Source: Phlebiopsis flavidoalba
Lineage: Eukaryota; Basidiomycota; Agaricomycetes; Polyporales; Phanerochaetaceae
Reading direction: 5' to 3'
DNA: 64,000 nucleotides
Assembly (NCBI GenBank): GCA_035772785.1
Contig: JAOCPU010000010.1
Location: 310,001 to 374,000, forward strand
Shown here: piece by piece, positions 12,192 to 25,200 of the stretch
Position numbering within the stretch: the stretch's first letter is position 1
Layout of the letters: the number at the start of each line of letters is the position of its first letter
Translations under genes and position numbers: made by a program
Notes under the pieces: model-generated
Told to the model about the DNA's origin: nothing
What the model saw: only the letters and a program-made list of their open reading frames with translations
Database searches by the model: none

Positions 12192-14065
12192 CTATTCTAG
12201 GATGACTTTGGGGTAATCGTGGAACCACTTCTTGAAGACCATGCCGGGGTCGTATTTCGCCTTGAGCTCACTCAGACGCTCGTAATGGTCACCAAACACG
12301 TCGCGGACGCGCTCGTCACCAAGACCGTAGTTGGAATACTAAACGCAAGCATGGTGAGCAATTAATCTCATGTAAACCTGAGGGCTGCCTTACACCGCGA
12401 GAAGCAGACAAGCCCATCGTCGGGCGCTGGTGCTCCTTCGTACTGGTGCGAAGGACTTCGCCACCGTCGTCGCCCAGGTGCGTATCTGCGAAGCTGATTA
12501 GCAACTGCGGGAGTGGCAAACCTAATCGGACACACCTCAGTATCAAGCGCAGGGTTCTTCCACCGCATTGCCATCGTCACGTTGTAGTATGGCCCGCGGT
12601 TTGCAAACGAAGCCGAATCGGCGGGGAAGCTCATCAGCTTGGCATTGTCCGTGGTACTCAAAGAGAACTGCAGAACTATCAAAACATCATCGTGAGTATA
12701 TGTGCCAGGTAGTGAGTTGTATGACGAACGCCTTAGTTTCCGGGTGCTTCTCAGTAAGCTTTAACGTATTCCTGGAAGACGGATTGGACCAGCTCTCATG
12801 GTCAACCTGTGTGTAGGACGCAGCCTTCAATATCTTCCTGTTCCGTGTGTCGCCATCGGATTCTGGTGCGCATGTGAGATACATTGAATGCTGGTGTACG
12901 ACAGCTTACCTGAAGCGAGTTCATTTCATCATATGGAATCTCCTTGGTCATATCCGCTACCGGACCGACATCATAAAATGCACTGAACCTCTTCTTACCT
13001 TCTTCAGCAGGGCCATTGAAGAAGGGTAGAAGAACAATAGCTGGCTAGATTCGCGATCTAGATCAGTATTTGTGACTATTATTGGGCGAAAATCCTACCT
13101 GGAACGTAGGGTGAGGGCACGATATGATTTCATCATCGCAGATTCGTCCTCGGTGACGTTCTCCAGCCACGAAGCAGCAGCTTTGTTCACTGCTTCGAGT
13201 TGGGGAGGCGTGAAGACGATCTATGTCAGTAATATCAGTGCCGTTAGCGTTGTGCATTGACTACGTTCACTCACCAGTCCTGACCACACAGTATTGGGCT
13301 GTGGGTACCCTTTGAGCACAAAGTGTGTTACGACGCCAAAGTTCGAGCCCGCGCCTGCATCGATTCAAACCTTCATTCCCCAAGAGTACGAGGTCCATAC
13401 GTACCTTTGATACCCCAGAACAAATCAGAATTCTCCGTTGCGTTACAGCCCGTGAGCACATCGCCGTTCGCCGTTACGAGCTCTGCCTGTACAAGGTTGT
13501 CGATGACGAGCCCATACTTAGGGGTAAGCCAGCCGTATCCGCCGCCAAGAGTCAGGCCACCGACACCTGTGATGGAGATCAGCTTCAACTGAGAGCATAC
13601 ATCCTCGTATGGGCTTACCAGTGTGGTTTACTGTTCCTCCTACAGTGGCTAGACCGTACTTGGCTGCCGTCTTATCAACGGCCTCCCAGACTGCACCGCC
13701 GCCAACGGTGATCAGTCGCTTGTCGGTGTCAACTGTAACATCCGCGAGATACTTCATGTCGATAACAAGATCCTCAGACGAGGACGCGCCAGAGCACGAG
13801 TGTCCTCCTCCCTTGATCGCCAGCTCAAGACCATTCTCCACGGCAAACTTGATCTATCGAAACATAGTAAATAGTTGCAGTCTCTAGATGAGAACCTTGA
13901 ACGTACCGCGGTGGAGACGTCCTTGGCTGACCGAGGAAAGACGACATACTTGGCCTGCCTCTGTGCATTGTCCGCCCATCGATGAATCGCTTCCTCGTAT
14001 GCCTTGCCGTCATCGGGAGTGACGACTTGGTCCTTAGGGAACACTGAGAGGATGTTGGATACCAT
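12192..14065 (-). CDS. FAD-linked oxidase, berberine-bridge-like
   Basis: A flavin oxidase with an N-terminal FAD-binding domain (FAD_binding_4) and a C-terminal BBE motif. It starts at the ATG complement of 14063-14065 (MVSNILSVFPKDQVVTPDD). The FAD domain shows GLELAIKGGGHSCSGASSSE at about 13800, where the histidine of GGGHS is the usual 8-alpha flavin attachment site. It is followed by LITVGGGAVWEAVDKTAAKY, TVGGTVNHTG and, after an intron, VGGLTLGGGYGWLTPKYGLV, then LVTANGDVLTG and NSDLFWGIKG. The substrate domain includes IVLLPFFNGPAEEGKKRFS and FYDVGPVADMTKEIPYDEM. The C-terminus has YSNYGLGDERVRDVFGDHY and RLSELKAKYDPGMVFKKWF, ending VILE before the stop at 12192-12194. There are about seven introns. 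There is no obvious secretion signal, unlike many relatives. The substrate is unknown. Confidence 0.85.
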
Positions 14066-14705
14066 GGTTTACAACGATGGCTGGGTAAGAGTTGTGATGC
14101 TAGAGAATGGGTACCAAAAAGCGCGTTGTTATATATCACCAGACGAAGCCGGTCTCAGGGTCTGGAGCCACGAGTGGTGTCGCGTCGTCGGGGCTAGCTA
14201 GCGAACGTGACGAGGCTTAACGGCTTGGGACAGGGCCAACAATGAGATCCCGAAATGAAGACCGTACTCTCGAGATTTCGGGTCGGCAGATGAGAACGGG
14301 GACGCGTGAGAGGCTGAGCCTGCGGGGCCGTATGCCGGTGCCAGAGACATCATCGGTAAGACCGGCACAGAGTGATTTTGTTTCAAAGGGGACAGTGTCA
14401 CTTTTGCCGCCACAATGGGTGTAAGGAAGTTGACGAAGGGGCAGATATGGTGTAAGCTGCTGACGGCATGGTCGCGGGTCGCGTACGCGAACTGTCTGCG
14501 ATCACTCATTGAAGAGACGCGCCGCGCCGAGCAGCCGCGAAATCACTCGCGACTGTCTCTCACGTGTACCGTGACCGTGACGATGTGTCACGCTGTATAG
14601 TCGTACTTCGGCAATTCCCGCCTTCCCGCCACCCAAACTTTCCTGCCCGCTTTTCCCACCGGCGCTAACTAACTTCCCCTACAGCCCTCAGGTAAATCTA
14701 AAAGC
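14066..14705. promoter_or_regulatory. divergent intergenic region, FAD oxidase / RPL10A
   Basis: A 640-base region between two divergent starts. A TATATATC stretch at about 14129-14137 lies close upstream of the oxidase. The stretch before RPL10A (14610-14700) is pyrimidine-rich, as is common for ribosomal-protein promoters. No gene seen. Confidence 0.4.
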
Positions 14706-15605
14706 ATGAGGTGCGTGTCTGCGCGTTGTCGCTGTCGATGTCGACACGTTCTGTATGCCGATTCTCATGATCACACGAACAGCGCAAGCAAGCTCTCAGT
14801 GTCAAGCGTGCGGGGCTCCGTCCGCGAGCTCCTCGCCGACGCGAACGGCGAGAAGAAGCGTACAACTTCGTCGAGACCATTGAGCTCCAGATCGGTCTCA
14901 AGAACTACGATCCCCAGCGTGACAAGCGTTCTCGGGTACCGTCAAGTGCGCACCATTGTGGCTGTAACACAAAGTTCTTTACTCACAGGTCGTCATCAGG
15001 CTGCCCAACGTCCCTCGTCCCCGCATGTCCATCTGCATTCTTGCCGATGCCGCCGACATCGACAGGGCCAAGCAGATTGACCTTGAGTACATGTCGTCGT
15101 CGACGACTTGAAGAAGCTTAACAAGAACAAGAAGCTCGTTAAGAAGCTCGCCAAGAAGTACGACGCTTTTCCTTGCCTCCGAGGCTCTCATCAAGCAGAT
15201 CCCTCGTCTGCTTGGCCCCGGTCTTTCCAAGGGTACGTCACTTATTATAACATGCTACGCAATGTTTGAGCTCATACTGTCTCCCCTTTAGCCGGCAAGT
15301 TCCCCACTCCCGTGTCGCACGCTGAGGACTTGACCAACAAGATCACTGAGGTCCGCTCGACCATCAAGTTCCAGCTCAAGAAGGTTCTCTGCTTGGGTGT
15401 CGCCGTCGGTCACGTCCAGATGACCGAGGACCGGTTCTCGGCAACGTCATGCTGAGTGCGTACTTGCCGTCATCAATCTAACTCTTGCTGACCTCTCCTC
15501 AGGCATCAACTTCCTTCGTCTCTCTCTTGAAGAAGAACTGGGCAGAATGTCAAGTCTCTTCACATCAAGTCCACCATGAGGGGCAAGCCCATCCGCCTCT
15601 TCTAA
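14706..15605 (+). CDS. RPL10A: 60S ribosomal protein L10a (uL1)
   Basis: Large-subunit uL1 protein forming the L1 stalk near the ribosomal E site. The start exon is only ATGAG (14706-14710); a first intron ends just before 14790 and gives [20 protein letters not shown]. Later blocks are [127 protein letters not shown] and a C-terminus ending KPIRLF before TAA (15603-15605). The whole family length is represented. At least five single-base indels are visible: after EKKR near 14862, a missing T near 14932, an extra T near 15169, a missing A near 15434 and an extra G near 15541. Because this gene is essential and normally single copy, I read these as sequence errors. Confidence 0.92.
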
Positions 15606-16152
15606 GCGGGTCTTATTGCTCCTCCACCACGACGCTGTCTTTTCATGACGGCATGCGAGACGACGGCGTTTGGGATGTTTGTTGATCTGTGCTACCTGGG
15701 GCCGTAATGCAACACATGAAGCCCCGCACGCTTGGACCAACGGCTTCAGTAGGGGCTGGGAGCCGATTGGGAGCTGATGCGGCCTTGGGTAGCGCCACAC
15801 TCTCATTCTTTACGCTTTGCACTTGCTTCAGTGGATTACCAGTGCATGTTGTAGCTATATGACATTGTATCTTCATGACTATCATTCAAGATGGAAACGA
15901 GCGTGCGTCTCGGGTTTGAGTTATTGACATTCTCCCCGCTTTCCCCGTTTTTCCACCTCACGAGGCTGAGAGTATGCAACTAGTGCTGAGACGAGCGTGA
16001 GCGGGCAAAGTGAAGCCGACGGCGGCGGCCAATGAGGTCATGCGACTTTCCATTCTAAGCGGCCAGAAATTTGGCGGGCGTCAGCGCGATCGATTATTGA
16101 AAGTAGAGCTTGCACTGGTTTTGCACCACCTCCCCTCCCTCCCTCGACCACC
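15606..16152. other. intergenic region RPL10A / ABCF
   Basis: 3' region of RPL10A followed by the ABCF promoter. The 100 bases before the ATG at 16153 are C/T-rich. No gene or repeat seen. Confidence 0.35.
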
Positions 16153-18388
16153 ATGGCCCCTCAGCATCCAAGCAAAAAACGTCTCGCAGAAAAGGCCGCA
16201 AAGCAGGCCGCGTAAGGGCAAGGGCTCGACCGATGCTGGTACATCGACCAATACGCCTACGGGCTCGGCGAATGGCAGCTCGGTCAACACGCCGTTGACC
16301 AGCATGTCTGCTGCGACGAGCCAGGAGGACCTCACATCAATGGCCAAGCTACAGATCGCGACAGACAGGTTCGTACAGTTTTCCCCCTCCTACTCACGCC
16401 GATTTCTCACCTGTGATGTAGGAGTGCTGCAGGTGTCCTCGTCTCAGACCCCAAGGGACGGGATATCAAGATGGACTCGTACACCCTCTCTTTCCACGGA
16501 CGCCTTCTCATCGAAGGTGCCGAGATCTCGCTCAACTATGGCCAACGCTACGGCCTTTTGGGTGAAAACGGCTCAGGAAAGGTATGTCGTATATCGATAG
16601 CTTTCTTTCATAAAAGTTAATGTGTTTCCGCCGTACAGTCTACACTCCTCCAATCTCTCGCTGAGCGAGACATTGAGATCCCTGAACACATTGATATCTA
16701 CCTTGTTCGTGGTGAGGCTGAGCCGTCCGACGTCAACGCGCTGTCGACTACATCGTCAAGTCCGCCAAGGAGAAGGTCGCTCGCCTCGAGGCCCGTATCG
16801 AGGAACTCTCCGTCGCGGAGGATGTCGACGAAATTGCCTTGGACATGCTCTACGAGGAACTCGAGGAGCTTGACCCTAGCACTTTCGAGGCCAAGGCTGG
16901 CAGCATTCTTCACGGTCTCGGCTTCAGCACCGCGATGATGGCGCGGCCCACCAAAGACATGTCCGGTGGTTGGCGTATGCGTGTCGCGCTCGCTCGTGCA
17001 CTGTTCATCAAACCTCACCTTCTACTCCTCGATGAGCCGACCAACCACTTGGATCTCGAGGCTGTCGTCTGGCTTGAAGCTTACCTCTCCATGTACAACC
17101 ACATCCTCGTCATCACCTCCCACTCGCAAGATTTCATGGACTCGGTCTGCACGAACATCATGGACCTGACGATGAACAAGAAGCTGGTCTACTACGGTGG
17201 TAACTACTCAACCTACGTTCGCACCAAGGCGGAGAACGAGGTCAACCAGATGAAAGCCTACCAAAAGCAGCAAGACGAAATTGCCCACATCAAGAAGTAC
17301 GTCACGCCTCCTCATCATAATTATGGACACACGCTGACATCATGAACAGGTTCATCGCTTCCGCTGGTACGTACGCGAACTTGGTCAAGCAGGCCAAGTC
17401 GAAGCAAAAGATTATCGACAAGATGGAGGCTGCTGGCTTGGTTGAAAAGGTCGAGACTCCGCGCCCGCTTCGCTTCAACTTTGAAGATGTCTCGAAGCTG
17501 CCACCACCAATCCTTGCTTTCAACGACGTCGCGTTTTCGTACTCTGGCAAGCGCGAGGACTACTTGTACAAAAACCTATCTTTCGGTATCGAGTACGTGT
17601 CAAGGTTTTGTGGGAAAAAGAGTGTTACTAATTCTGCGCAGCATGGACTCACGTGTCGCTATCGTCGGTCAGAACGGTACTGGCAAGTCCACGCTCCTTA
17701 ACCTGATCACCGGCGCGCTCCAGCCATGCGAGGGTACCGTTTCACGGCATGCATCGCTGAAGCTCGCCAAGTACTCGCAACACTCTGCCGACCAGCTGCC
17801 TTATGACGCATCTCCCATCGAGCACCTTCAGCGGCTGTACCACGAGAAGTTCCCTGAGAAGGACCTCCAGGCATGGCGAGCGCAGCTCGGTCGCTTCGGT
17901 CTCTCGGGCTCGCACCAGACGTCTGCCATCAAGCAGCTCTCTGATGGTCTCCGGAACCGTGTTGTATTTGCCCAGCTTGCGATGGAGCACCCGCATATTC
18001 TCCTGCTCGACGAGCCGACTAACCACTTGGATATGGCTTCCATTGATGCGCTCGCGAAGGCGATCAAGGAGTATGAGGGTGGTGTCGTCATCGTCTCGCA
18101 CGACTTCCGTGAGTGTCTCATTATCGTATCGCGATTGTACTAGGCTCATTCCGAGATAGGTCTCATCTCGCAAGTAGCGGAGGAGCTGTGGGAGGTCAAG
18201 GACCGCAAGATCAAGAACTTGACCAAGGAGGATGTCACCATTGTGGATTACAAGAAGATGCTCGTCAAGAACAGTGCGTACTATCCCTTTCTTCACATTG
18301 CAGCTGCTAAGGTACTCTCGTCATAGGTCAAGCAGCCTTGGAAAAGGCTAAGCTGTTCAGTAAGACGGCTCAGAAGGCAAAGGTTTAA
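16153..18388 (+). CDS. ARB1: ABCF ATPase, ARB1 type (ribosome biogenesis/export)
   Basis: A soluble twin-ATPase of the ABCF family without membrane segments. The best relative is yeast Arb1, which works in 40S and 60S biogenesis. The start is MAPQHPSKKRLAEKAAKQAA with a lysine-rich N-terminal tail, followed by an S/T-rich linker. Domain 1 has Walker A GENGSGKST (about 16563), signature MSGGWRMRVALARAL and Walker B LLLLDEPTNHLD (about 17020). The linker EAVVWLEAYLSMYNHILVIT and the helical stretch NEVNQMKAYQKQQDEIAHIK are typical. Domain 2 has GQNGTGKST (17668), LSDGLRNRVVFAQLA and ILLLDEPTNHLDMASIDALA, then IKEYEGGVVIVSHDFRLISQ across an intron. The protein ends KTAQKAKV with the stop at 18386-18388. 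Introns are near 16369, 16582, 17296, 17593, 18108 and 18274. A 2-base loss after codon 20 and a lost G near 16742 break the frame, probably by sequence error. Confidence 0.92.
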
Positions 18389-19431
18389 ACTGATCTGTAT
18401 ATCCGTCTGTCATTCCACCGCTTGTATCGATGCACGCCTGTCCGTTAGCATAACAATACTTCGCATCTCACGCATGTACTTTCAATACCTGTATCGACAG
18501 CTACCCCTAGACGACTTGCACTCATAATGACCGCTTTGTTGTAGATCACACATGGCACTCGTAATACAGCATGGCTGGACTACCACGTTTGTTTCCAGCG
18601 ACTGCCAACGCAGCTGCATCAGCCTAGTGCAATGTGACATAAGTAGGACTCGACAAATAGCTAGCTGCCGCGCTGCCCGACAACTATTCGTCCCTGTCAG
18701 AATGTGCATGAGCGGATACCACCAATTCTATCCTGGCCGTAGGTCAGAAGGCTCATTGACCCAGCATGACTCCTGTTGTCGTTCTTTCCAGGAGTCTAAG
18801 CGTCGGTATGACCTTTGACGTTGCTGGGCAACGGGGCATTTTTCTATTCTGTACTAGGCTGGCATAGATTTACCTGCGCAGTGTAGATACTTCTAACAAC
18901 TTTTGCCGTTTGAGTGGCAAAAGGCGATGCCAGAGGCCGCGCGGGTCGCCTCCGTGTCTTGAGAGTGGAAATCGAGGCTTCCTTTCATTTGTCTCGTCGC
19001 AATTTCCATCTTCGGGTACTTTAAAATGTATTCTGTTTCGACCGAAGGGTGTCGAGACACGGCTGTTCATCGATGTCCATCGCTAACGTCTGGTGAAGAC
19101 AGCAAGCAACGATGAATTCTGCAGCGGCTTGAAAGAACGGCTTGGCTTAGTCAGCAATGTGACGGAACGAGAACTTTGGCGCTACTGTCGTTGAGACCGC
19201 AGTCAGACACTTGTCGCGAGCGGTAAACGTTCTTGCTCGACGACTTACTCTCCCGACGAGACTGGAGACACTGGAGGATTGTCTTCGTATCTCTATTATT
19301 CTTCTTTCACCATACTATACTCTATCACCCTTGTTTATCCTCAATATTTACCGCTGATCGGGAAGCGGCAACCTTGAGGTCACAAACCCTGATAGTCGTC
19401 GACGAGCCGCAACCATTGTTCATCGACATCT
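18389..19431. other. intergenic region ABCF / MSS4
   Basis: About 1 kb with only short, unconvincing frames on both strands. Pyrimidine-rich sequence at 19,290-19,360 lies in front of the kinase start. No repeat, RNA gene or domain recognised. Confidence 0.35.
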
Positions 19432-21766
19432 ATGACCACCGTTCTATCCCTTCCTCTTTCGTCATCTCCGGAGAGTATTAACGAAGCAAATAAGCCTGGC
19501 CAGCCATCCTCAATATCCTTTCTTGCCCTGCCCAGCTCGTCAACGGCCCGTTCCCCAGCAGGACCACCGACAGGGGAAGACGTGCAGCTGAAATTACAGG
19601 AAGCAATCGCTGTTGTAAATCACTCCACCCCTCTTAATGCCCATTATGTTCCCGGCAAACGATCATTTTCGCCGTTCTCTCACCTCGCCGAAGGTTCGAT
19701 AGAGTCCAGAGTCGGCCCACCCCCGCCTTCCCCGCCCGCGAGTGTTGGCGACGAACAGGAGCTCGATGACGAGCAAATGCCGGAATCGCCCAGATCCCAC
19801 ATGTACCCTAATGGCGTCACCTTTGAGGACCCCTCGCGACAGCCACCGTCCCCACGCAAGTCCTCCCCCCGCCTCCCCCCGAGTCTTGGCCGCCGGTCGT
19901 CTGCCGATACTGATGTCTCCCAGAGATTCATATCAGCTTCTGTTTCGCCACGACTAGGACGAACAGGCTCCGATGGTCTGTCCCTCACACCATCTGCTGC
20001 AAATCCTGAGGACGGACATCTTCATCCGTCTCACCATGTACCCTCCCGTCGCAACACCACAGGCTCTGCTGCCTTACTCCCGTCTTCATCCCGACATGCA
20101 CCCATTGCGCTTGGTCAACAGTATAGTCACGATACAATGGACATTGGCGATGAATTTGGAGAACTCGCGTCGGATATTCAACAGCAGGCTGAGCAGATAC
20201 GGAAGGAGAGGTTGTCGAAGAGGAAAGCTGCGCAGGAGGCGGAGAAGGGGAAAGGAAAGGCCAAGCCGGCGGTCGAAGGGAGTAGGTTAGCACGGACGAC
20301 ATCGCTCGTGCGCGGCTTCTCGAACCACGCGGACGAAAAGCCTGTGGTTGGCAACCTCATCGGGGAGGGTCATGTCAACTATGTCCTGATGTTCAACATG
20401 TTGACCGGCATTCGTGTCGCCGTCTCTCGAGATGTCAAGCGAAGATCCGTCGCCCGCTTACGAGCGAGGACTACAGTGCCGCTCACAAATACTCTTTTGA
20501 CTTGTACGTCCAACACCACATCCCCCCCTCTCCGCGAATAATAATTCTGGGTTCAGCGCAGGAAATGAGTTGACGCCATCGACCAAGTACGACTTTAAAT
20601 TCAAAGATTACGCACCCTGGGTCTTTCGCGAGCTTCGAGAAGACTACTTTCAGCTCGATCCCGCCGACTATCTTCTCTCCCTCACTGCGAAGTATATCTT
20701 GTCCGAGCTTGGCTCTCCTGGCAAGTCCGGGTCCTTCTTTTATTTCTCCGCGCGACTACCGTTTCATAATCAAGACCATACACCACAATGAACATAAGTT
20801 CCTTCGTCGAATTCTCCGCCAGTACCACGAACATATCAAAGAAAATCCGCATACTCTACTATCCCGATTTTATGGTCTCCATCGCGTAAAACTGCCACGT
20901 GGTCACAAGATACATTTTGTAATCATGAACAACCTATTTCCTCCGCACAAGGATGTTCATGAAACGTACGACCTCAAAGGCAGCACAGTTGGCCGTGAGT
21001 ATCCGGAGGAGAAGGCGGCTCAGAACCCCCGAGCAGTACTGAAGGATCTCAACTGGATCAACCGTGGCAAGTCCCTCGACCTCGGTCCGGAGAAGCGCTC
21101 CCTTCTCACTGAGCAAATACGCCGGGACTCGGAGTTGTTGAAGCAGTTGCACGTCATGGACTACTCGTTGCTCGTTGGCATACACAATATGGTCAGGGGT
21201 AATCGTGATAATGTTCGGCGGAACACTCTCAAGGTTTTCTCGGTACGCACCTCACAACATTCCCGGCGGCTTGATTTTGACTTCTCATAGCCTGACATTC
21301 CGCGGTTGAGACGAAAGCCAACGGTGGGGCAGAGCAAAGGTCCATCCTCACCAGAAGCAATTGCGATGCGCCGCGTCGTGCGCGAGTCTGACCCGCAGGC
21401 GCTGGACACCGAACACGTCGCTCTCGATGCTGGCGAGCGGCAACATTTCCTCTTCTACCAAGATGAAGGTGGTTTGCGAGCGACCGATGAAGCAAACGCG
21501 GGGCTCAACACCATTTACTACCTTGGCATCATCGACATCCTTACTCCTTACAACACAGTCAAGAAGCTTGAGCACATATGGAAAGGCTTCCAGGCCGATC
21601 GAGTGCGTGTTTACTGCGGTTTTTCTTTATCCTTCAATACTTAACGCCCGTGTTTTAGCACAAAATCAGTCCTGTCCCCCCGCAAGAGTATGGTGATCGT
21701 TTCTTCTCATTTATGAAGGCGATCATGCGCGGCGGAGAAGGCGGGGCCCGTTTCAAGTCAGAATAA
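19432..21766 (+). CDS. MSS4: phosphatidylinositol-4-phosphate 5-kinase (MSS4 type)
   Basis: Makes PI(4,5)P2 at the plasma membrane, controlling actin and endocytosis. The start [20 protein letters not shown] leads into about 300 residues of proline/serine-rich regulatory sequence and a basic coiled stretch [20 protein letters not shown]. The kinase domain begins [20 protein letters not shown] and includes [20 protein letters not shown], the glycine-loop [70 protein letters not shown], catalytic [12 protein letters not shown] and [20 protein letters not shown] (the DFG-equivalent IID). The protein ends ARFKSE before the stop at 21764-21766. Introns lie near 20502, 21241 and 21603. A 2-base CT insertion at about 20425-20430 shifts the frame after TGIRVAVS, and another break follows GSFFYFS near 20749. 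Confidence 0.92.
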
Positions 21767-22297
21767 GTCTCCATCTCTTGACCATCGTATTCTTCTCCTT
21801 TCATCCGGGCTGCGCTAGTGGTTGCGCTCATTCCGGTCATCGACACCGTCATTACTGTACATTTGCTTTCGTATACCCTTTCACCATTTGACTCATGCTA
21901 GATAGTCACACTCACGCTCGTTTTGGGATGTAACACCACCACGGACCTTACTGTCTAACATAGCATCTATATCTGCTAATAAACTGTCAACTCGTGCATG
22001 CGTACCCTGCACGTACTCGTCTGCTGCGTTTCGTGGGCACGTGTTCTGCTCCGAGGAGGTGAGCGCGACGGATTGATGCAGGTCCGTACACCAGCGCCCG
22101 CGCGCCTTGTACCTTGTTCTCCTCCCTCGACCCCGGACCGCCTGCTCTGATTGACGATTGCATACTCCCTGGCGCAAAGGGTGACCGCGACTACGTTGTA
22201 ATACCGTTGTATGGGTGGTCCAGGACCGCATGCTGGTATGCAAGACGACTCAAACCTCACGCGCGCCTCGTGGTGCTAATCGCAAGCTGCTACAGAC
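21767..22297. other. intergenic region MSS4 / ENWDDDF-repeat gene
   Basis: Mostly the promoter and probable first exon of the next gene. A short candidate exon with an ATG near 22,230-22,240 could be joined through an intron ending in CTACAG at 22289-22294, but I cannot prove which ATG is used. Confidence 0.3.
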
Positions 22298-25200
22298 TTG
22301 ACCGAGAATTGGGATGACGACTTCGAATTCCAGTCCGTGAACGAAGGACACTCAAGTCAGCTGCGCAGCTCCGTAGCCAAGGAGGACGCAGTGATGAGTC
22401 TCCTGCAAGACAAGAAGAACACGCTCAAGTCGGACTTTAAACCTCTGGGCCGAAGCTGGACCTTCCACTCCTCCAAAGCGTGCCCATCTCGACACGGAGA
22501 ACTGGGACGACGATTTTCAAGACAACACAGACTCTCCGCTACGGCCACAGGAACATAACGTGTCTCCGAGATCTCGACGACGACGACAAAACCACTCAGG
22601 ACGCCGAGAACTGGGGACGATGACTTTGAGGACGATAAACACGCGTCTCCGTCGAAGGGTGCGCGTTGGAGTCGTCTTCAGACGAGGAGTTTGGGTTTGG
22701 AGATCGGGAGGAGGATAAGACGGTGACTTCTCGCACACGACGGTCCGGAACGTTGCTTGTCAATGACTCTCCCCCCTCCACCTGTTCCTCCTCTCCTGCA
22801 CTATTCCATACAGATGCACAACCGTTTTCCCAGATCACCCACCGCCTCTGTTTTTTCTCCGTGCCAGTGTCTGGAAGAGACTCTGTTGCAGGCCACTCGT
22901 ATTCTTCAACCGCACATTTAGCCCTACGTCCTACACAATCCAGCAGTTCTTTCTCACCTCTCCCACCCAGTCCGCCCACACATCATACCCGCGAGAGACG
23001 GAGGCTACGGAAGAAATCGCGACCTGCACGAGTAGATGACAACATATATGAGCTTGAGGATCGGTCAGAGGTGCCAGTACGCCCCGGTGACGCCGGAACG
23101 TTCGATGTCTCCGCCTCGTCCGCACAACCTCGAGGACCCGGTTGTCGATCCAACCCCACCTTCCGCAGGGAGGAGTTCCCTAGTATCCAAGATTGGCTCT
23201 GTCGGTAAAAAGTGGGGCGCTCCACGCAAGAAACGTGCCAGTACGGGCCCAGCAGAAGTGGCCCTGTCAGAACGCAGCAAGGTATCCGGATCTCTGCCTG
23301 CGAGGCCAATGTCCATGGCGATACCTTCTTCCCAATCGTCTCCGAAAGGATGGTTTTTTTTCGCCACGGTGGCGACCCTGGAGCAGGGTCCGGCTCGCCA
23401 CCAAATAACGTGTCAGCCCTGCCTCTGAAACACGAGAAGAGCGTGGACAGACTCTTGTCGTTGGTCGGTTTTGATCAGGATACCCCGTCTAAGCGCAAGC
23501 ACAAGATTCGGCAGGGCCTCCCCCCAGACCTTACTAGCCTAGCCAACAACCGCAGTTCTCTCGTTGTTGAGACTTCGCCCAGGAAGCCCTCCATACAATC
23601 TTCCTCCTCGTCATCTGCTCGTCCCGTGGGGTCGCGAAATGCCAGCTTCGGTGGACGCCAGACGCCCAGTAGCCGGGGGGGTCGTCTGTTCCTCGGTCTG
23701 CATCCGCTAGCGTCGACGACATCACAAGTAAACGGATGAGTGGTGTCCCGCCATGGAACAATCATGAAGGGGATTCTAAAACTCCACGAAAATCGCGTAG
23801 CAGCGCCGACCAAGAGTTGGGGGCCGGGGTATCATGGGTGGGATGCGGAAGATTAGCCTCAGCGGAAAGCACAAGCGTTCGAGGGCTAGTATGGCTGCGT
23901 CTGAAAATGAAGAACAAGTGCGACCAAGCACGTCTACGACAGCCACTGTGGTTCCAATCTACCATGGGACAACAGTGCGGACGTCACACCACGACCTCCG
24001 TCACGGATTATGGCCCGCTTCCCCAACGACGCACCTCTCCTACCTCCTATCGAACTGCAACCGCCATCACCTCCTCGAGCGCGAAATGTACTATCTCAGT
24101 CCTTCGCGGAGCATGGCTCTTCGCCTACGGGCATTGACACAATATTTGAGTCAGCGACGACCTCTTCATTGCCGTCTTCCCATTCCGGTACCGTTACTGC
24201 ATTGCAACGGAGCATCTTAGTACCCTCCACGCCATCGACGATATCACGGCCACCTGCGTCTTCGCCACAGTCTGCTTCGTTGGGTCGCGCCGCGCACCTT
24301 CCCAAGGAAAAGGACGGCGAGGTAGAGGCCGTACCACGCAGAAGCTCTCTTGGGGACTTGAAAATACCTGCAAGGATTAGTCAAGCGCAAATGGGACTTC
24401 GACGAGATTTAGGCATGGTCAGAGAGTTCGCTAATAGCGTCGAACGTGAGATTATGCTATTTCATGTTCTGTGACTTTGGCTCACGGCAGAAACACAGAA
24501 CTGCGCGACTTGCAAAGCAGCCCACTATGGCTTGGCAGTTGACATCCAGACGCTGATCGTGGATACTGCTCCCCCTGAACAGCACTCCTCCCGCGTTACA
24601 TCGCGCCCACCTTGTTCGGACTTCCGCTGCCAGGGTATAGGACGACGCGTTCGAATACCAATCCTCAATCATCGAAGTCTGCGCTGTTGAAACAAATCGC
24701 AGAACATCACGAGCTCTCAACAGCGTACACTGCGATAGAAAGCAAGTACCAGCTCTCTTGGGAATGCGCGGACCTTCTCATCGAACTTGGGGGCGGTGCA
24801 CCCGCACAGCCTCCCTCTGCGATTTCGTCCTCGAATGCTGATCACGCAGCAGCTTCTAACGGTAGGAAGAGTCGCGAACGTGCCATCACGCTAGCAGGAG
24901 ACGAGACAAATCCTCAGATACCAGACGTGATAGGCACCTATGCGCCGGCGGTAAACCCTAGCGTCTCGTCGCAGTGGAGAGCTTCAACCGGAAGACATGA
25001 TCTCAGCCAACGACAGCTTCATCTTCTCCGAGACATGCTCCACAACCCCAGCTCTTCGGAATCGGCAGACGACTATGCACCCGAGGACGTGAATCGAGCG
25101 TGGCATTGGGGGTGATGCGATGGGCAGCACCGTGACACTACCCAGCGAGTACTCTTCACATCACGGCTCGGCATCCGCTGTCAGTCACCAGCCCATTGGT

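Noticed and set aside
14706..15605. RPL10A as a processed or dead pseudogene
   Set aside because: Introns are retained, all conserved blocks are present, and the damage is only single-base indels like those in neighbouring essential genes.
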